Shown here piece after piece: positions 49,077-56,779 of a stretch of DNA of 64,000 nucleotides. The notes below the pieces were generated by a model. It ran no database searches. It saw only the letters and a list, made by a program, of their open reading frames with translations, and had not been told where the DNA came from. The DNA comes from Frigidibacter mobilis. Its GTDB lineage: Bacteria > Pseudomonadota > Alphaproteobacteria > Rhodobacterales > Rhodobacteraceae. The position numbers and the translations under genes are program-made. Positions within the stretch are counted from its first letter, which is position 1. The number at the start of each line of letters is the position of its first letter. The stretch spans positions 3,224,001 to 3,288,000 of the forward strand of contig NZ_CP012661.1 of assembly GCF_001620265.1 (NCBI RefSeq). The letters are read 5' to 3'.

Positions 49077-50855
49077 CTAGTGGTTGTGCCGCGGCAGGGT
49101 CCGCGCGATACCGCGAAAGTCGTCGGCGCCCTCGATGATCGCGCCGTCAGACAGCTGCGTCACCGTCTGGCGATAGAGCCGCTGCCAGGGCGTCGCATCG
49201 GCCGGCACCGGCGGGGCGGGCTCGCCCCTGCGCCGCGCGATCTCGGCCTCATCCACCAGCATGTCGCAGCGGCCCCTGTTCAAGTCGAGGCGGATCACGT
49301 CGCCGCTGCGCAGCAACGACAGCCCGCCGCCGACGGCGCTTTCGGGCGAGGCGTTGAGGATCGAGGGGCTGTCCGCGGTGCCCGATTGCCGCCCGTCGCC
49401 GATGGTGGGCAGCGACTGGATGCCCCGCTTCAACAGCGCATCGGGCGGCTGCATGTTCACGACCTCGGCCGAGCCCGGCCAGCCGACCGGGCCCGCACCG
49501 CGGATCACCAGGATGGTGCGCTCGTCGATGCCAAGGTCGGGGTCGTTGATGCGCTTGTGGTAGTCCTCCGACCCGTCGAACACGACGGCCTTCCCTTCGA
49601 ACACACCCTCGTTGCCGGGCTCGCGCAGATAGCGGTCGCGGAATTCGTCGGACACGACGCTCAGCTTCATGATGGCGAAGTCGAAGAGGTTGCCGCCGAG
49701 CACAAGGAACCCCGCCCGCTCGCGCAGCGGCTGTGCGAAGGGCAGGATCACCTCGCGGTCCGTTGCCTCGCGCCCCTCAAGGTTCTCGCCCATGCTCTGC
49801 CCGGTCACGGTGCGGCAGGAGGGTTCGATCAGCCCCGCCTGCAGCAGTTCCCACATCACCGCGGGAGTGCCGCCGGCGCGGTGATAGCGCTCCCCCAGAT
49901 AGGCGCCTGCCGGCTGCACATTTGCCAGCAGCGGAATGTCGAGGCCGTGCAGCTGCCAGTCCTCGGGCTTCAGATCCACACCCGCATGTTTCGCCATCGC
50001 CGCCAGATGCGGCTGCGCATTGGTGGACCCGCCGATGGCCGAATTGACGCGGATGGCGTTCAGGAACGCTTCGCGCGTCAGGATGTCGGAAGGCTTGAGG
50101 TCCTCCCACACGATCTCCACCGCGCGGCGCCCGGTGCGATAGGCCATCTGCCCCCGCTCGCGGTAGGGCGCCGGGATCGCGCCGCAGCCGGTCAGCGACA
50201 TGCCAAGCGCCTCGGCCAGCGCATTCATGGTGGACGCCGTGCCCATCGTGTTGCAATGGCCGACCGAGGGTGCGGATTCCAGCGCCGCCTGCAAGAACTC
50301 CTCGCGGTCGATCTCGCCTGCCGCATATTTGCGCCGCATCCGCCAGATCACGGTGCCGGAGCCGACCAGATCACCATCATGCCAGCCATCCAGCATCGGC
50401 CCGCCCGACAGCACGATGGCCGGGATATCCACGGTCGAGGCCGCCATCAGGGCGGATGGTGTGGTCTTGTCGCAGCCTGTGGTCAGCACGACCCCGTCCA
50501 GCGGGTAGCCGAAGAGCACCTCCACCAGCCCCAGATAGGCCAGGTTGCGGTCCAGCGCGGCGGTGGGCCGCTTGCAGTTTTCAAAGATCGGATGGGTCGG
50601 GAACACGATCGGAATCCCGCCCGCATCGCGGATCCCGTCACGAACCCGCGTCACCAGTTCCATATGCACCCGGTTGCAGGGCGTCAGGTCGCTGCCGCTT
50701 TGCGCGATGCCGATCACCGGCTTGCCGGACCGCAATTCCTCGGGCGTGATGCCGTAGTTCATGAAGCGTTCGAGATACAGCGCAGTCATGTCGAGATGGT
50801 CGGGATTGTCGAACCAGTCCTGCGAGCGCAGACGGCGTTGGGGGGTATCGGCCAT
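49077..50855 (-). CDS. IlvD/Edd family sugar-acid dehydratase
   Basis: A 592-residue Fe-S dehydratase. The cluster cysteines are in SDLTPCNRVH, VLTTGCDKTTPSALMA and APSVGHCNTMGTASTMN. INDPDLGIDERTILVIRGAGPVGWPGSAEV and GDGRQSGTADSPSILNASPE (in reading order, non-contiguous) are typical of the pentonate/hexonate branch (arabonate, xylonate, galactonate dehydratases) rather than true dihydroxy-acid dehydratases. The likely reaction is aldonate to 2-keto-3-deoxyaldonate. It is followed upstream in the operon by two dehydrogenases and sits near a XylX-like dehydratase, forming a plausible oxidative pentose route. The specific aldonate is not determinable. Confidence 0.9.
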   Translation of the reverse strand: MADTPQRRLRSQDWFDNPDHLDMTALYLERFMNYGITPEELRSGKPVIGIAQSGSDLTPCNRVHMELVTRVRDGIRDAGGIPIVFPTHPIFENCKRPTAALDRNLAYLGLVEVLFGYPLDGVVLTTGCDKTTPSALMAASTVDIPAIVLSGGPMLDGWHDGDLVGSGTVIWRMRRKYAAGEIDREEFLQAALESAPSVGHCNTMGTASTMNALAEALGMSLTGCGAIPAPYRERGQMAYRTGRRAVEIVWEDLKPSDILTREAFLNAIRVNSAIGGSTNAQPHLAAMAKHAGVDLKPEDWQLHGLDIPLLANVQPAGAYLGERYHRAGGTPAVMWELLQAGLIEPSCRTVTGQSMGENLEGREATDREVILPFAQPLRERAGFLVLGGNLFDFAIMKLSVVSDEFRDRYLREPGNEGVFEGKAVVFDGSEDYHKRINDPDLGIDERTILVIRGAGPVGWPGSAEVVNMQPPDALLKRGIQSLPTIGDGRQSGTADSPSILNASPESAVGGGLSLLRSGDVIRLDLNRGRCDMLVDEAEIARRRGEPAPPVPADATPWQRLYRQTVTQLSDGAIIEGADDFRGIARTLPRHNH

Positions 50856-50858
50856 GAT

Positions 50859-51740
50859 CTACGCTCCGGTTTTAGGGTTCTGCGCTTCAAGGTGAAGCAG
50901 AAGCGCACTGTGATCCAGTTCCGCGCCGCCGCCCGCAACGAAGCCGGCAAAGGCCTCGCGCACATCCGAGGTCAGCGGCAGGGTCAGGCCAAGGTCTGCT
51001 GCAACAGCCAGCGCCGTGTCGAGGTCCTTGAGCTGCAGGCGTGACGGCCCGCCCGGCTCGAACCGCCGCTCCACCATCCGCGCGCCGTGCAGGTCGAGGA
51101 TGCGGCTTTCGGCAAAGCCGCCGCGGATGGCATCGCGGAAGGCCGCGCGCGAGGCGCCGCCCGCCTCGACCAGCACCATCGCTTCGGCCAGCGCACCGAT
51201 GGTGACGGCGACGATCTGCTGGTTGGCCAGCTTGCAGACCTGCCCGGCGCCGCTTGGCCCGACATGGGTGACGCGGCCAAGCGGGGCGAAGACCTCGGCG
51301 AGGCTTTCGACTGTCGCCGCATCGCCGCCGACCATGATCGCCAGCGTGCCCGCCGCGGCGCCCACCGTGCCGCCCGAGACCGGGGCATCAAGATGGGCAA
51401 TGCCGCGTTCGGCCAGCTTTTCAGCGTGCGCACGGGCGATCTTCGGGGCAATGGACGAGGTGTCCACGACCACCGCGCCGGGCTTCAGCGCCTCGGCCGC
51501 ACCCTGCCCGAACAGGACGTCTCCGACCGCGTTGCCGTCGCTGAGCATGGTGAACACGATATCCGCGCCCTGCGCCGCCTCGGCCGCCGTCGCCGCCACG
51601 CGGGCGCCGTCCGTGGCCAGGGCCTCGGCCTTGCTGCCGTCACGATTCCACACGGTCACGGCAAAGCCGGCGGCCAGCAGGCGGCGCACCATCGGCGTGC
51701 CCATCAGGCCGGTGCCAAGAAAGGCGATGGAGTGGGTCAC
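50859..51740 (-). CDS. NAD(P)-dependent beta-hydroxyacid dehydrogenase (tartronate-semialdehyde reductase-like)
   Basis: A 293-residue member of the 3-hydroxyisobutyrate/tartronate-semialdehyde/L-threonate dehydrogenase family. The Rossmann motif is FLGTGLMGTPMVRRLL, the substrate motif is DAPVSGGTVGAAAGTLAIMVGG, and the catalytic lysine lies in GAGQVCKLANQQIV. The start is GTG 51740, which overlaps the restored stop of the upstream SDR gene (GTGA). It precedes the dehydratase gene by three bases. Together with DenD-type and dehydratase neighbours it suggests oxidation of a C4 or C5 sugar acid. Glyoxylate-pathway tartronate reduction is an alternative. Confidence 0.88.
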   Translation of the reverse strand: MTHSIAFLGTGLMGTPMVRRLLAAGFAVTVWNRDGSKAEALATDGARVAATAAEAAQGADIVFTMLSDGNAVGDVLFGQGAAEALKPGAVVVDTSSIAPKIARAHAEKLAERGIAHLDAPVSGGTVGAAAGTLAIMVGGDAATVESLAEVFAPLGRVTHVGPSGAGQVCKLANQQIVAVTIGALAEAMVLVEAGGASRAAFRDAIRGGFAESRILDLHGARMVERRFEPGGPSRLQLKDLDTALAVAADLGLTLPLTSDVREAFAGFVAGGGAELDHSALLLHLEAQNPKTGA

Positions 51741-52719
51741 AAGGCACCCCAAGCTCGTCTTCGATATGCACCCGGATGATCTCGTCGAAGCTGCTTTCGG
51801 CGGTGAAGCCGAGCGCGCGGGCACGCGTCGCCTCGAACCCCGGGGCCCAGCCGTCGCACATTCGGGTAATCATCGCATCGGGTTCGCGGCGGATCAGCGC
51901 CACTGCCTTGTCGCCGGCCACGCGGCGCAACGCCTCGATCTGCTCGCCCACCGTTGCCGACAGGCCCGGCATGGAAAGATTGCGGCGTGGGCCGACCGTC
52001 TCGACATCAAGCGTGGCCGCGTGCAGCAGGAACCCCACCGCCGAGCGCGGCGAGACATGCCAGTGGCGCACCGTCTCGGGCACCGGCAGCACCGCCTCCC
52101 GCCCCAGCAGCGGCTCGCGCAGGATGTTCGAAAAGAAGCCCGACGCCGCCTTGTTCGGCTTGCCCGGCCGGATGCAGACGGTGGGCAGGCGGATGCCGAT
52201 CCCATCGAAGAACCCGCGGCGCGAATAGTCCGACAGCAGCAGTTCGCCGATGGCCTTCTGCGTGCCATAGCTGGTGAGCGGCGTGGTGTGGAAGTCGTCG
52301 GGGATCGGGTAGGTCAAGGGCGCCCCGAACACCGCGATGGATGAGGCGAACACCACGCGCGGATGGTAGCCGTCCTGCTGCGAGGCAAGGCGGACCGCGT
52401 CGAACAGGAAGCGCGTGCCATCGAGGTTGATGCGGTACCCCTTGTCGAAATCCAGCTCTGCCTCGGCCGAGACGATCGCGGCCAGATGGAAGATCATGTC
52501 CGGCCGGGTGGCGACCAGCGCCGCGGCCTCGCCGGGCAGCGAAAGATCCGCGATCCGCGTCTCGACAGGGCCGACAAAGCCCGGCAGGCCAGCCGGGGCG
52601 ACGACATCGAGCAGTGTCAGCCGCTCGACCGCGCGGCCGCCGATGCCGCCTTCGGCCGCGATGCGCAGGGCAAGCTTGCGCCCCAGCATTCCGGCGGCGC
52701 CGATTATGGCTACATGCAT
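51640..52719 (-). CDS. denD: D-erythronate dehydrogenase-like SDR (C-terminus probably frameshifted)
   Basis: An extended SDR starting at ATG 52719 with GGGAGGGG upstream. Features are the NAD motif GAAGMLGRKLA, HLAAIVSAEAELDFDKGYRINLDGT (split across residues 70-95), VFASSIAVFGAPL, the YGTQK active-site tyrosine-lysine, and LPTVCIRPGKPNKAASGFFSNI, which marks the DenD family. As sequenced, the frame continues 97 bases into the next gene to 51640. Adding one base in the C run at 51747-51750 gives a normal end (DELGGAL) at 51737, overlapping the next GTG. The last 35 or so residues are therefore probably artefactual. DenD oxidises D-erythronate, but the kinase and isomerase of that pathway are absent here. 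Confidence 0.82.
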   Translation of the reverse strand: MHVAIIGAAGMLGRKLALRIAAEGGIGGRAVERLTLLDVVAPAGLPGFVGPVETRIADLSLPGEAAALVATRPDMIFHLAAIVSAEAELDFDKGYRINLDGTRFLFDAVRLASQQDGYHPRVVFASSIAVFGAPLTYPIPDDFHTTPLTSYGTQKAIGELLLSDYSRRGFFDGIGIRLPTVCIRPGKPNKAASGFFSNILREPLLGREAVLPVPETVRHWHVSPRSAVGFLLHAATLDVETVGPRRNLSMPGLSATVGEQIEALRRVAGDKAVALIRREPDAMITRMCDGWAPGFEATRARALGFTAESSFDEIIRVHIEDELGVPCDPLHRLSWHRPDGHADGAPPAGRRLCRDRVES

Positions 52720-52776
52720 CCCATCCCCTCCCACGGGCGATACGGCCTCGCGGCCGCTTCGAAACAACTTGTAGGG

Positions 52777-52787
52777 TTGTCTGATAA
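52777..52787. promoter_or_regulatory. TTGTCTGATAA, half of a repeated TTGTC-N-GA motif
   Basis: An imperfect palindrome in the 211-base gap between denD and the FCD regulator. It resembles the perfect TGTC-A-GACA site at 53722-53732, so both may bind the regulator encoded at 52931. Confidence 0.4.
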
Positions 52788-52930
52788 CTCTGTGTGAAGG
52801 ATTTGAAAACAGCAAACTGGCGGAGGGCTTGCACAGGGCCGCGCGGCAGCCGACATGGGCTTGCCAGATGGTGGCCGCACCGCGAAGCTGGCTGCCATTC
52901 GTGCTGATCGCAGTTCGTGAAGGAAACCTG

Positions 52931-53644
52931 ATGTCATCATTCCAGCAGCTGTCGCGCACCGAGCACCTGCCCAAGCGCATTGCCGAAGAGATCGGCCGCG
53001 GCATCGCCGAAGGGCGGTTCGCAGCAGGCGACAAGCTGCCGACGGAACATGTCCTGGCCCAGACCTTCGGGGTCAGTCGGTCGGTCGTGCGCGAGGCCAT
53101 CGCCGAGCTGCGCAACGAAGGCATGGTGGAAACCCGCCAGGGCGTCGGCGCCTTTGTGACCGACCCGCAGCGCCGCGCGACGATTCGGGTGGAACAGGCA
53201 CGGCTCGCGGACCCGGTCAGCCTGCGCAACTTCTTCCAGCTGCGCCTGCCGCTGGAGGTCGAGGCCGCCCGCCTTGCCGCCCGCCACCGCACCCCAACCG
53301 AGATTGTGGCGCTGGACCTGGCACTGGACGGCATGGTCCAGGCCCGCGACTGGCTTGATGAGGGCGTGAAGGCGGATCTTGCGTTCCACCGCGCGCTGGC
53401 CGCCGCCACCCAGAACGAGTTCTACGTGATCTTTCTGGGCTTCATCGCCGAGAAGACCAGCACGACGATCAACACCTTGTTCCCGCGCGAGATGGGGGCC
53501 GAAATCGTGCAGGTAACGATTGGCGAACATGCGGCGATCCATAGCGCCGTGGTCGCAGGCGATGCCGCGCGCGCGGGCGGGGCGATGCACCGGCACCTGA
53601 TCAATTCGGCAGCCAGGCTGGGGATCGCGCTCGAAGCTGGCTGA
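52931..53644 (+). CDS. GntR/FCD (FadR subfamily) regulator of the sugar-acid genes
   Basis: A 237-residue regulator starting at ATG 52931 with AAGGA upstream. The winged helix is complete and FadR-like (KRIAEEIGRGIAEGRF, LPTEHVLAQTFGVSRSVVREAIAELRNEGMVETRQGVGAFV). The FCD domain shows VKADLAFHRALAAATQN, GEHAAIHSAVVAGD and AMHRHL. It is divergent from the denD-dehydratase operon and upstream of the XylX-like gene, so it probably controls both. The shared TTGTC-N-GA sites on its two flanks support this. Confidence 0.92.
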   Translation: MSSFQQLSRTEHLPKRIAEEIGRGIAEGRFAAGDKLPTEHVLAQTFGVSRSVVREAIAELRNEGMVETRQGVGAFVTDPQRRATIRVEQARLADPVSLRNFFQLRLPLEVEAARLAARHRTPTEIVALDLALDGMVQARDWLDEGVKADLAFHRALAAATQNEFYVIFLGFIAEKTSTTINTLFPREMGAEIVQVTIGEHAAIHSAVVAGDAARAGGAMHRHLINSAARLGIALEAG

Positions 53645-53721
53645 CGCGGCTCGGGCCGAATTCTCATCGCGGCGCTGGACAGGTCCGCGCGGCGCCGATA
53701 TAGACATTTTTACGGATATGG

Positions 53722-53732
53722 TTGTCAGACAT
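53722..53732. promoter_or_regulatory. TTGTCAGACAT operator candidate upstream of XylX-like gene
   Basis: Contains the perfect nine-base palindrome TGTCAGACA, followed by another GACAA half site at 53736. It sits 30 bases before the XylX-like start codon and resembles the site at 52777. Confidence 0.45.
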
Positions 53733-53761
53733 CCGACAAGCAGGCTTCCAGGGAGGACCGC

Positions 53762-54931
53762 ATGGCCGAGACGCAGCGACTGACCGCGCGACACATCCTG
53801 CCCGAGGACAGCGCCGCAGCGCTGCTGGTCGGCCGCGTCTGGTCGAACGCTGCGGGAGGGCCCTGCCCCGTCCTGCTTCAGGACGACCGCGTTCTTGATC
53901 TCTCGAGCCTGGCCCCGACGCTCTCGGCTTTGCTGGAGCGCCCGGGCTTGTCCGAGATCGCCGCCCATGCACAAGGCTGCGCCGATCTTGGCGCGCTGGA
54001 TGACTTCCTGTCCGGCAAGGCCGGGCAGTTGCTGGCCCCCGTCGACCTACAGGCTGTGAAGGCCGCAGGTGTGACATTTGCCGACAGCATGCTGGAACGG
54101 GTCGTGGAAGAACACGCCAAGGGCGATGCTGGCCGCGCGCAGGAGATCCGCGAGCGCCTTGCCCCCGCCTTGGGCGACAGCCTGCGCGGAGTCGAGGCGG
54201 GCTCTGCCAAGGCGGCAGAGGTCAAGACCCTGCTGCAGGGCCTAGACCTGTGGTCGCAATATCTGGAAGTCGGCATCGGGCCGGATGCCGAGATCTTCAC
54301 CAAGGCACAGCCGATGTCATCCGTGGGCTGCGGCGCCGATATCGGCATCCATCCGAAATCGGAATGGAACAACCCCGAGCCGGAGATGGTGCTGGCGATC
54401 ACCTCGGATGGCAGGATCGTCGGCGCCACGCTTGGCAATGACGTGAACCTGCGTGATTTCGAGGGGCGGTCCGCCCTGCTGCTGTCGAAGGCCAAGGACA
54501 ACAACGCTTCCTGCGCCCTTGGCCCGTTCATCCGGCTGTTCGACGCGGGCTTCACGCTGGACGACGTGAAGGGCGCCGAGATCGCATTGCGGGTCGAGGG
54601 GGAGGACGGTTTTGCGCTGGACGGGCTCAGCCCGATGCGCGCGATCAGCCGCAGCCCCGAAGACCTTGCCGGCCAGCTGCTGAACTGCAACCATCAGTAT
54701 CCCGACGGCGCAGTACTGTTCCTGGGCACGATGTTCGCGCCCATCAAGGACCGCCGCGGCCCCGGCCTCGGCTTCACCCATGAGATCGGTGACCGGGTCG
54801 AGATTTCCTCGCCCCGTCTTGGCCGCCTGGTGAACTGGGTGCGGCGCAGCGACGAATGCCCGGAATGGAGCTTCGGCCTGGGCGCCCTGATGGCCAATCT
54901 TGCCCGGCGCGGAGTGCTGCGGACGGGCTGA
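53762..54931 (+). CDS. FAH-family 2-keto-3-deoxypentonate dehydratase (XylX-like)
   Basis: A 389-residue fumarylacetoacetate-hydrolase-family protein that closely follows the Caulobacter XylX pattern: LLAPVDLQAVKAAGVTFADSMLERVVEE (read in parts), LWSQYLEVGIGPDAEIFTKA, SEWNNPEPEMVL with metal-binding acidic residues, GNDVNLRDFEGRSALLL and SKAKDNNASCALGPF. XylX dehydrates 2-keto-3-deoxy-D-xylonate to alpha-ketoglutarate semialdehyde in the Weimberg pathway. ATG has GGGAGGA upstream. With the IlvD-type dehydratase at 49077 and an aldehyde dehydrogenase at 34132, a Weimberg-type route to alpha-ketoglutarate is plausible. L-arabinonate is an alternative substrate. Confidence 0.9.
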   Translation: MAETQRLTARHILPEDSAAALLVGRVWSNAAGGPCPVLLQDDRVLDLSSLAPTLSALLERPGLSEIAAHAQGCADLGALDDFLSGKAGQLLAPVDLQAVKAAGVTFADSMLERVVEEHAKGDAGRAQEIRERLAPALGDSLRGVEAGSAKAAEVKTLLQGLDLWSQYLEVGIGPDAEIFTKAQPMSSVGCGADIGIHPKSEWNNPEPEMVLAITSDGRIVGATLGNDVNLRDFEGRSALLLSKAKDNNASCALGPFIRLFDAGFTLDDVKGAEIALRVEGEDGFALDGLSPMRAISRSPEDLAGQLLNCNHQYPDGAVLFLGTMFAPIKDRRGPGLGFTHEIGDRVEISSPRLGRLVNWVRRSDECPEWSFGLGALMANLARRGVLRTG

Positions 54932-54987
54932 ACTGCAACAATCGAACCGCGACAGGGAGGGCACAGGCGATGGCGAAAGACGGCACC

Positions 54988-56037
54988 TTACCGCTCCGCG
55001 CGGAACTGTCCCACACGGCGATCCGTGCTTTCGCGCGGCATCAACTGGCATCCCAGATCCACCACCGCCGGGTCGGGGCGCTGCCCGCGCGCCGCGGCGG
55101 CGATCATCTGCACGGCCCCCTGCCCCATCTCGTAGCAGGGCGTCTTGACGGACGAGAGCGAGGGCGCGCTGGCAGCGGCGTATTCGATGTTGTTGTAGCC
55201 CATGATGCCGAACTGCCCCGGCACCCGGATATGCCGGCGCTGGCATTCGAACAGCGCGCCAAGCGCCATGTCATCGTTGTTGCAGAACACGGCATCGGCA
55301 TCCGGAGCCATCGCCAGGAATTCGCCGAACATCCGGCTGCCCTGCGCAACCGAAGTGGGCTGCGGCGAGGTCAGGATCAGGCCGTCGTCGAACAGCCCCG
55401 CCTCGGTCAGCGCGTCGATATATCCGTCAAGGCGCTTCTGACTGCGGGGGTCCATCCGCGCGCCGATGAAGCCGATGCGGCGATAGCCCTGCTCGACCAG
55501 ATGCCGAGTGGCGGCATGCGCGGCCTGGCGGTGATCGAAGCCGATCATCATGTCCACGGGATCCGCGCCGACATCCATGATCTGCACGACCGGGGAGCCC
55601 AGCCCCGACAGGATGGCCCGCGTCGCCGGAGACTGGTCGACGCCCGTCACGATCAGCCCGGCCGGGCGCTGCGCGGCAAAGACCTTCAGCAGCTCCTGCT
55701 CCTTGCTGTCCCGGTAGCGGGTATTGGCTATCTGCACCTGGTAGGGCGTGTCCTCGGCGGCATCGTAGATCCCGCGCAGCACATCCACGAATACCAGGTT
55801 CGAGATCGAGGGAATCAGCACCCCGATGGTCGAGCTCGTGGCCGAGACAAGCGCCCGCGCCGCCTCGTTGGGCGCATATCCCAGCGTTTCCACGGCCGCG
55901 GAGACCCGCGCCCGCATCTTGGCCGATACCAGCTCGGGTTGGCGCAGGGCGCGAGAGGCCGTCATAACGCTAACATCAGCAAGCGCGGCGACATCCTTCA
56001 AAGTTACATATTTGTAATCACTAGATGTTTTTTTCAT
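54988..56037 (-). CDS. LacI family transcriptional regulator
   Basis: A 349-residue LacI/GalR protein. I chose ATG 56037, with GAGGG upstream. The helix-turn-helix and hinge read TLKDVAALADVSVMTASRAL and RVSAAVETLGYAPNEAARAL. The effector domain contains TIGVLIPSISNLVFVDVLRG, GYRRIGFIGARMD and AVFCNNDDMALGALFECQ, as in GntR/IdnR-type gluconate repressors. It is divergent from a TRAP transporter operon, which it presumably represses in the absence of its sugar-acid ligand, and convergent with the XylX-like gene. Confidence 0.94.
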   Translation of the reverse strand: MKKTSSDYKYVTLKDVAALADVSVMTASRALRQPELVSAKMRARVSAAVETLGYAPNEAARALVSATSSTIGVLIPSISNLVFVDVLRGIYDAAEDTPYQVQIANTRYRDSKEQELLKVFAAQRPAGLIVTGVDQSPATRAILSGLGSPVVQIMDVGADPVDMMIGFDHRQAAHAATRHLVEQGYRRIGFIGARMDPRSQKRLDGYIDALTEAGLFDDGLILTSPQPTSVAQGSRMFGEFLAMAPDADAVFCNNDDMALGALFECQRRHIRVPGQFGIMGYNNIEYAAASAPSLSSVKTPCYEMGQGAVQMIAAAARGQRPDPAVVDLGCQLMPRESTDRRVGQFRAER

Positions 56038-56055
56038 ATGACCCTCACAGACCCT

Positions 56056-56096
56056 GGTAACCGAGACACGAGCAGTTGACAATGTTATACGTTACC
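56056..56096. promoter_or_regulatory. GGTAAC / GTTACC inverted repeat around the TRAP promoter
   Basis: GGTAAC at 56056-56061 and its complement GTTACC at 56091-56096 flank the -35 of the plus-strand promoter, 35 bases apart centre to centre. Two LacI dimers or one widely spaced operator are possible; no compact LacI palindrome was found. Confidence 0.3.
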
Positions 56097-56105
56097 AAAT
56101 ATGAA
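56076..56105 (+). promoter_or_regulatory. Candidate promoter of the second TRAP operon
   Basis: A consensus TTGACA (56076-56081) is followed after 18 bases by TATGAA (56100-56105). It lies in the 208-base gap divergent from the LacI gene, about 140 bases upstream of the DctQ start, leaving a long untranslated leader. Confidence 0.4.
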
Positions 56106-56245
56106 CACCCGACAGCACGGCGGCAAGGGAGGAGACCCTGCGCTGCGCCGGACCTTCGCCGCCGCAGAGCCGCGAAGACCTTTGCGGGAGGAACAACACG
56201 CATGCCCCTGGCACAACCTTGGCCGCGGACTTCAGGAGTTCGCGC

Positions 56246-56779
56246 ATGACCAGATTTCCTGACCTTGCCGTCAAGCTTGTCGAATTCGTGCTGGCCGCGC
56301 TGCTGGCGGGCATGGTGCTGATGGTGGCAACCAATGTGGTGCTTCGCTACGGGTTCAACAGCGGCATCACCTTCTCGGAAGAGATGTCGCGGTATTTCTT
56401 CGTGTGGCTCACCTTCATCGGCGCCGTGCTGGCGTTCAAGGAGCATGGTCACATCGGGGTCGAAACCGTCGTGCGCCTGTTCGGCCGGCGCGGCCGCGTG
56501 ATCTGCATGTTGGTCTCGAACCTGATTATCCTCGGCTGCGCGGCTGCATTCCTGCATGGAACATGGGTCCAGCACCCGATCAATGCGACGATGCGCGCCG
56601 CCGTGATCGATATGTCGATGATCTGGGTCTACGGCATCGGCTACTTCACCAGCATCGGCATCGGCCTGATTGCGCTGATGCGCATCTTCCAGATCCTCAC
56701 CGGCCGCGTGTCCGACACCGAGATCGCCCGTTTCGCGGGTGAATACGAGGAAATCAAACCCGAAGGGCGCGCATCGTGA
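56246..56779 (+). CDS. TRAP transporter small permease (DctQ), second system
   Basis: A 177-residue DctQ with four hydrophobic helices. ATG 56246 has AGGAG eight bases upstream. Diagnostic are NVVLRYGFNSGITFSEEMSRYFFVWLTFIGAVLAF (spanning helices 1-2, not quoted continuously elsewhere) and FKEHGHIGVETVV. It is the first gene of a Q-M-P ordered TRAP operon under the LacI regulator. It overlaps the DctM gene by four bases and forms the membrane complex with it. The substrate is unknown but is likely a sugar acid, given the regulator type. Confidence 0.9.
   Translation: MTRFPDLAVKLVEFVLAALLAGMVLMVATNVVLRYGFNSGITFSEEMSRYFFVWLTFIGAVLAFKEHGHIGVETVVRLFGRRGRVICMLVSNLIILGCAAAFLHGTWVQHPINATMRAAVIDMSMIWVYGIGYFTSIGIGLIALMRIFQILTGRVSDTEIARFAGEYEEIKPEGRAS

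Noticed and set aside
51640..51736. Genuine C-terminal extension of the DenD-like protein overlapping the next gene
   Set aside because: The extension has no family counterpart and encodes the opposite frame of a Rossmann motif; a single base restores a normal DenD end and a GTGA overlap.
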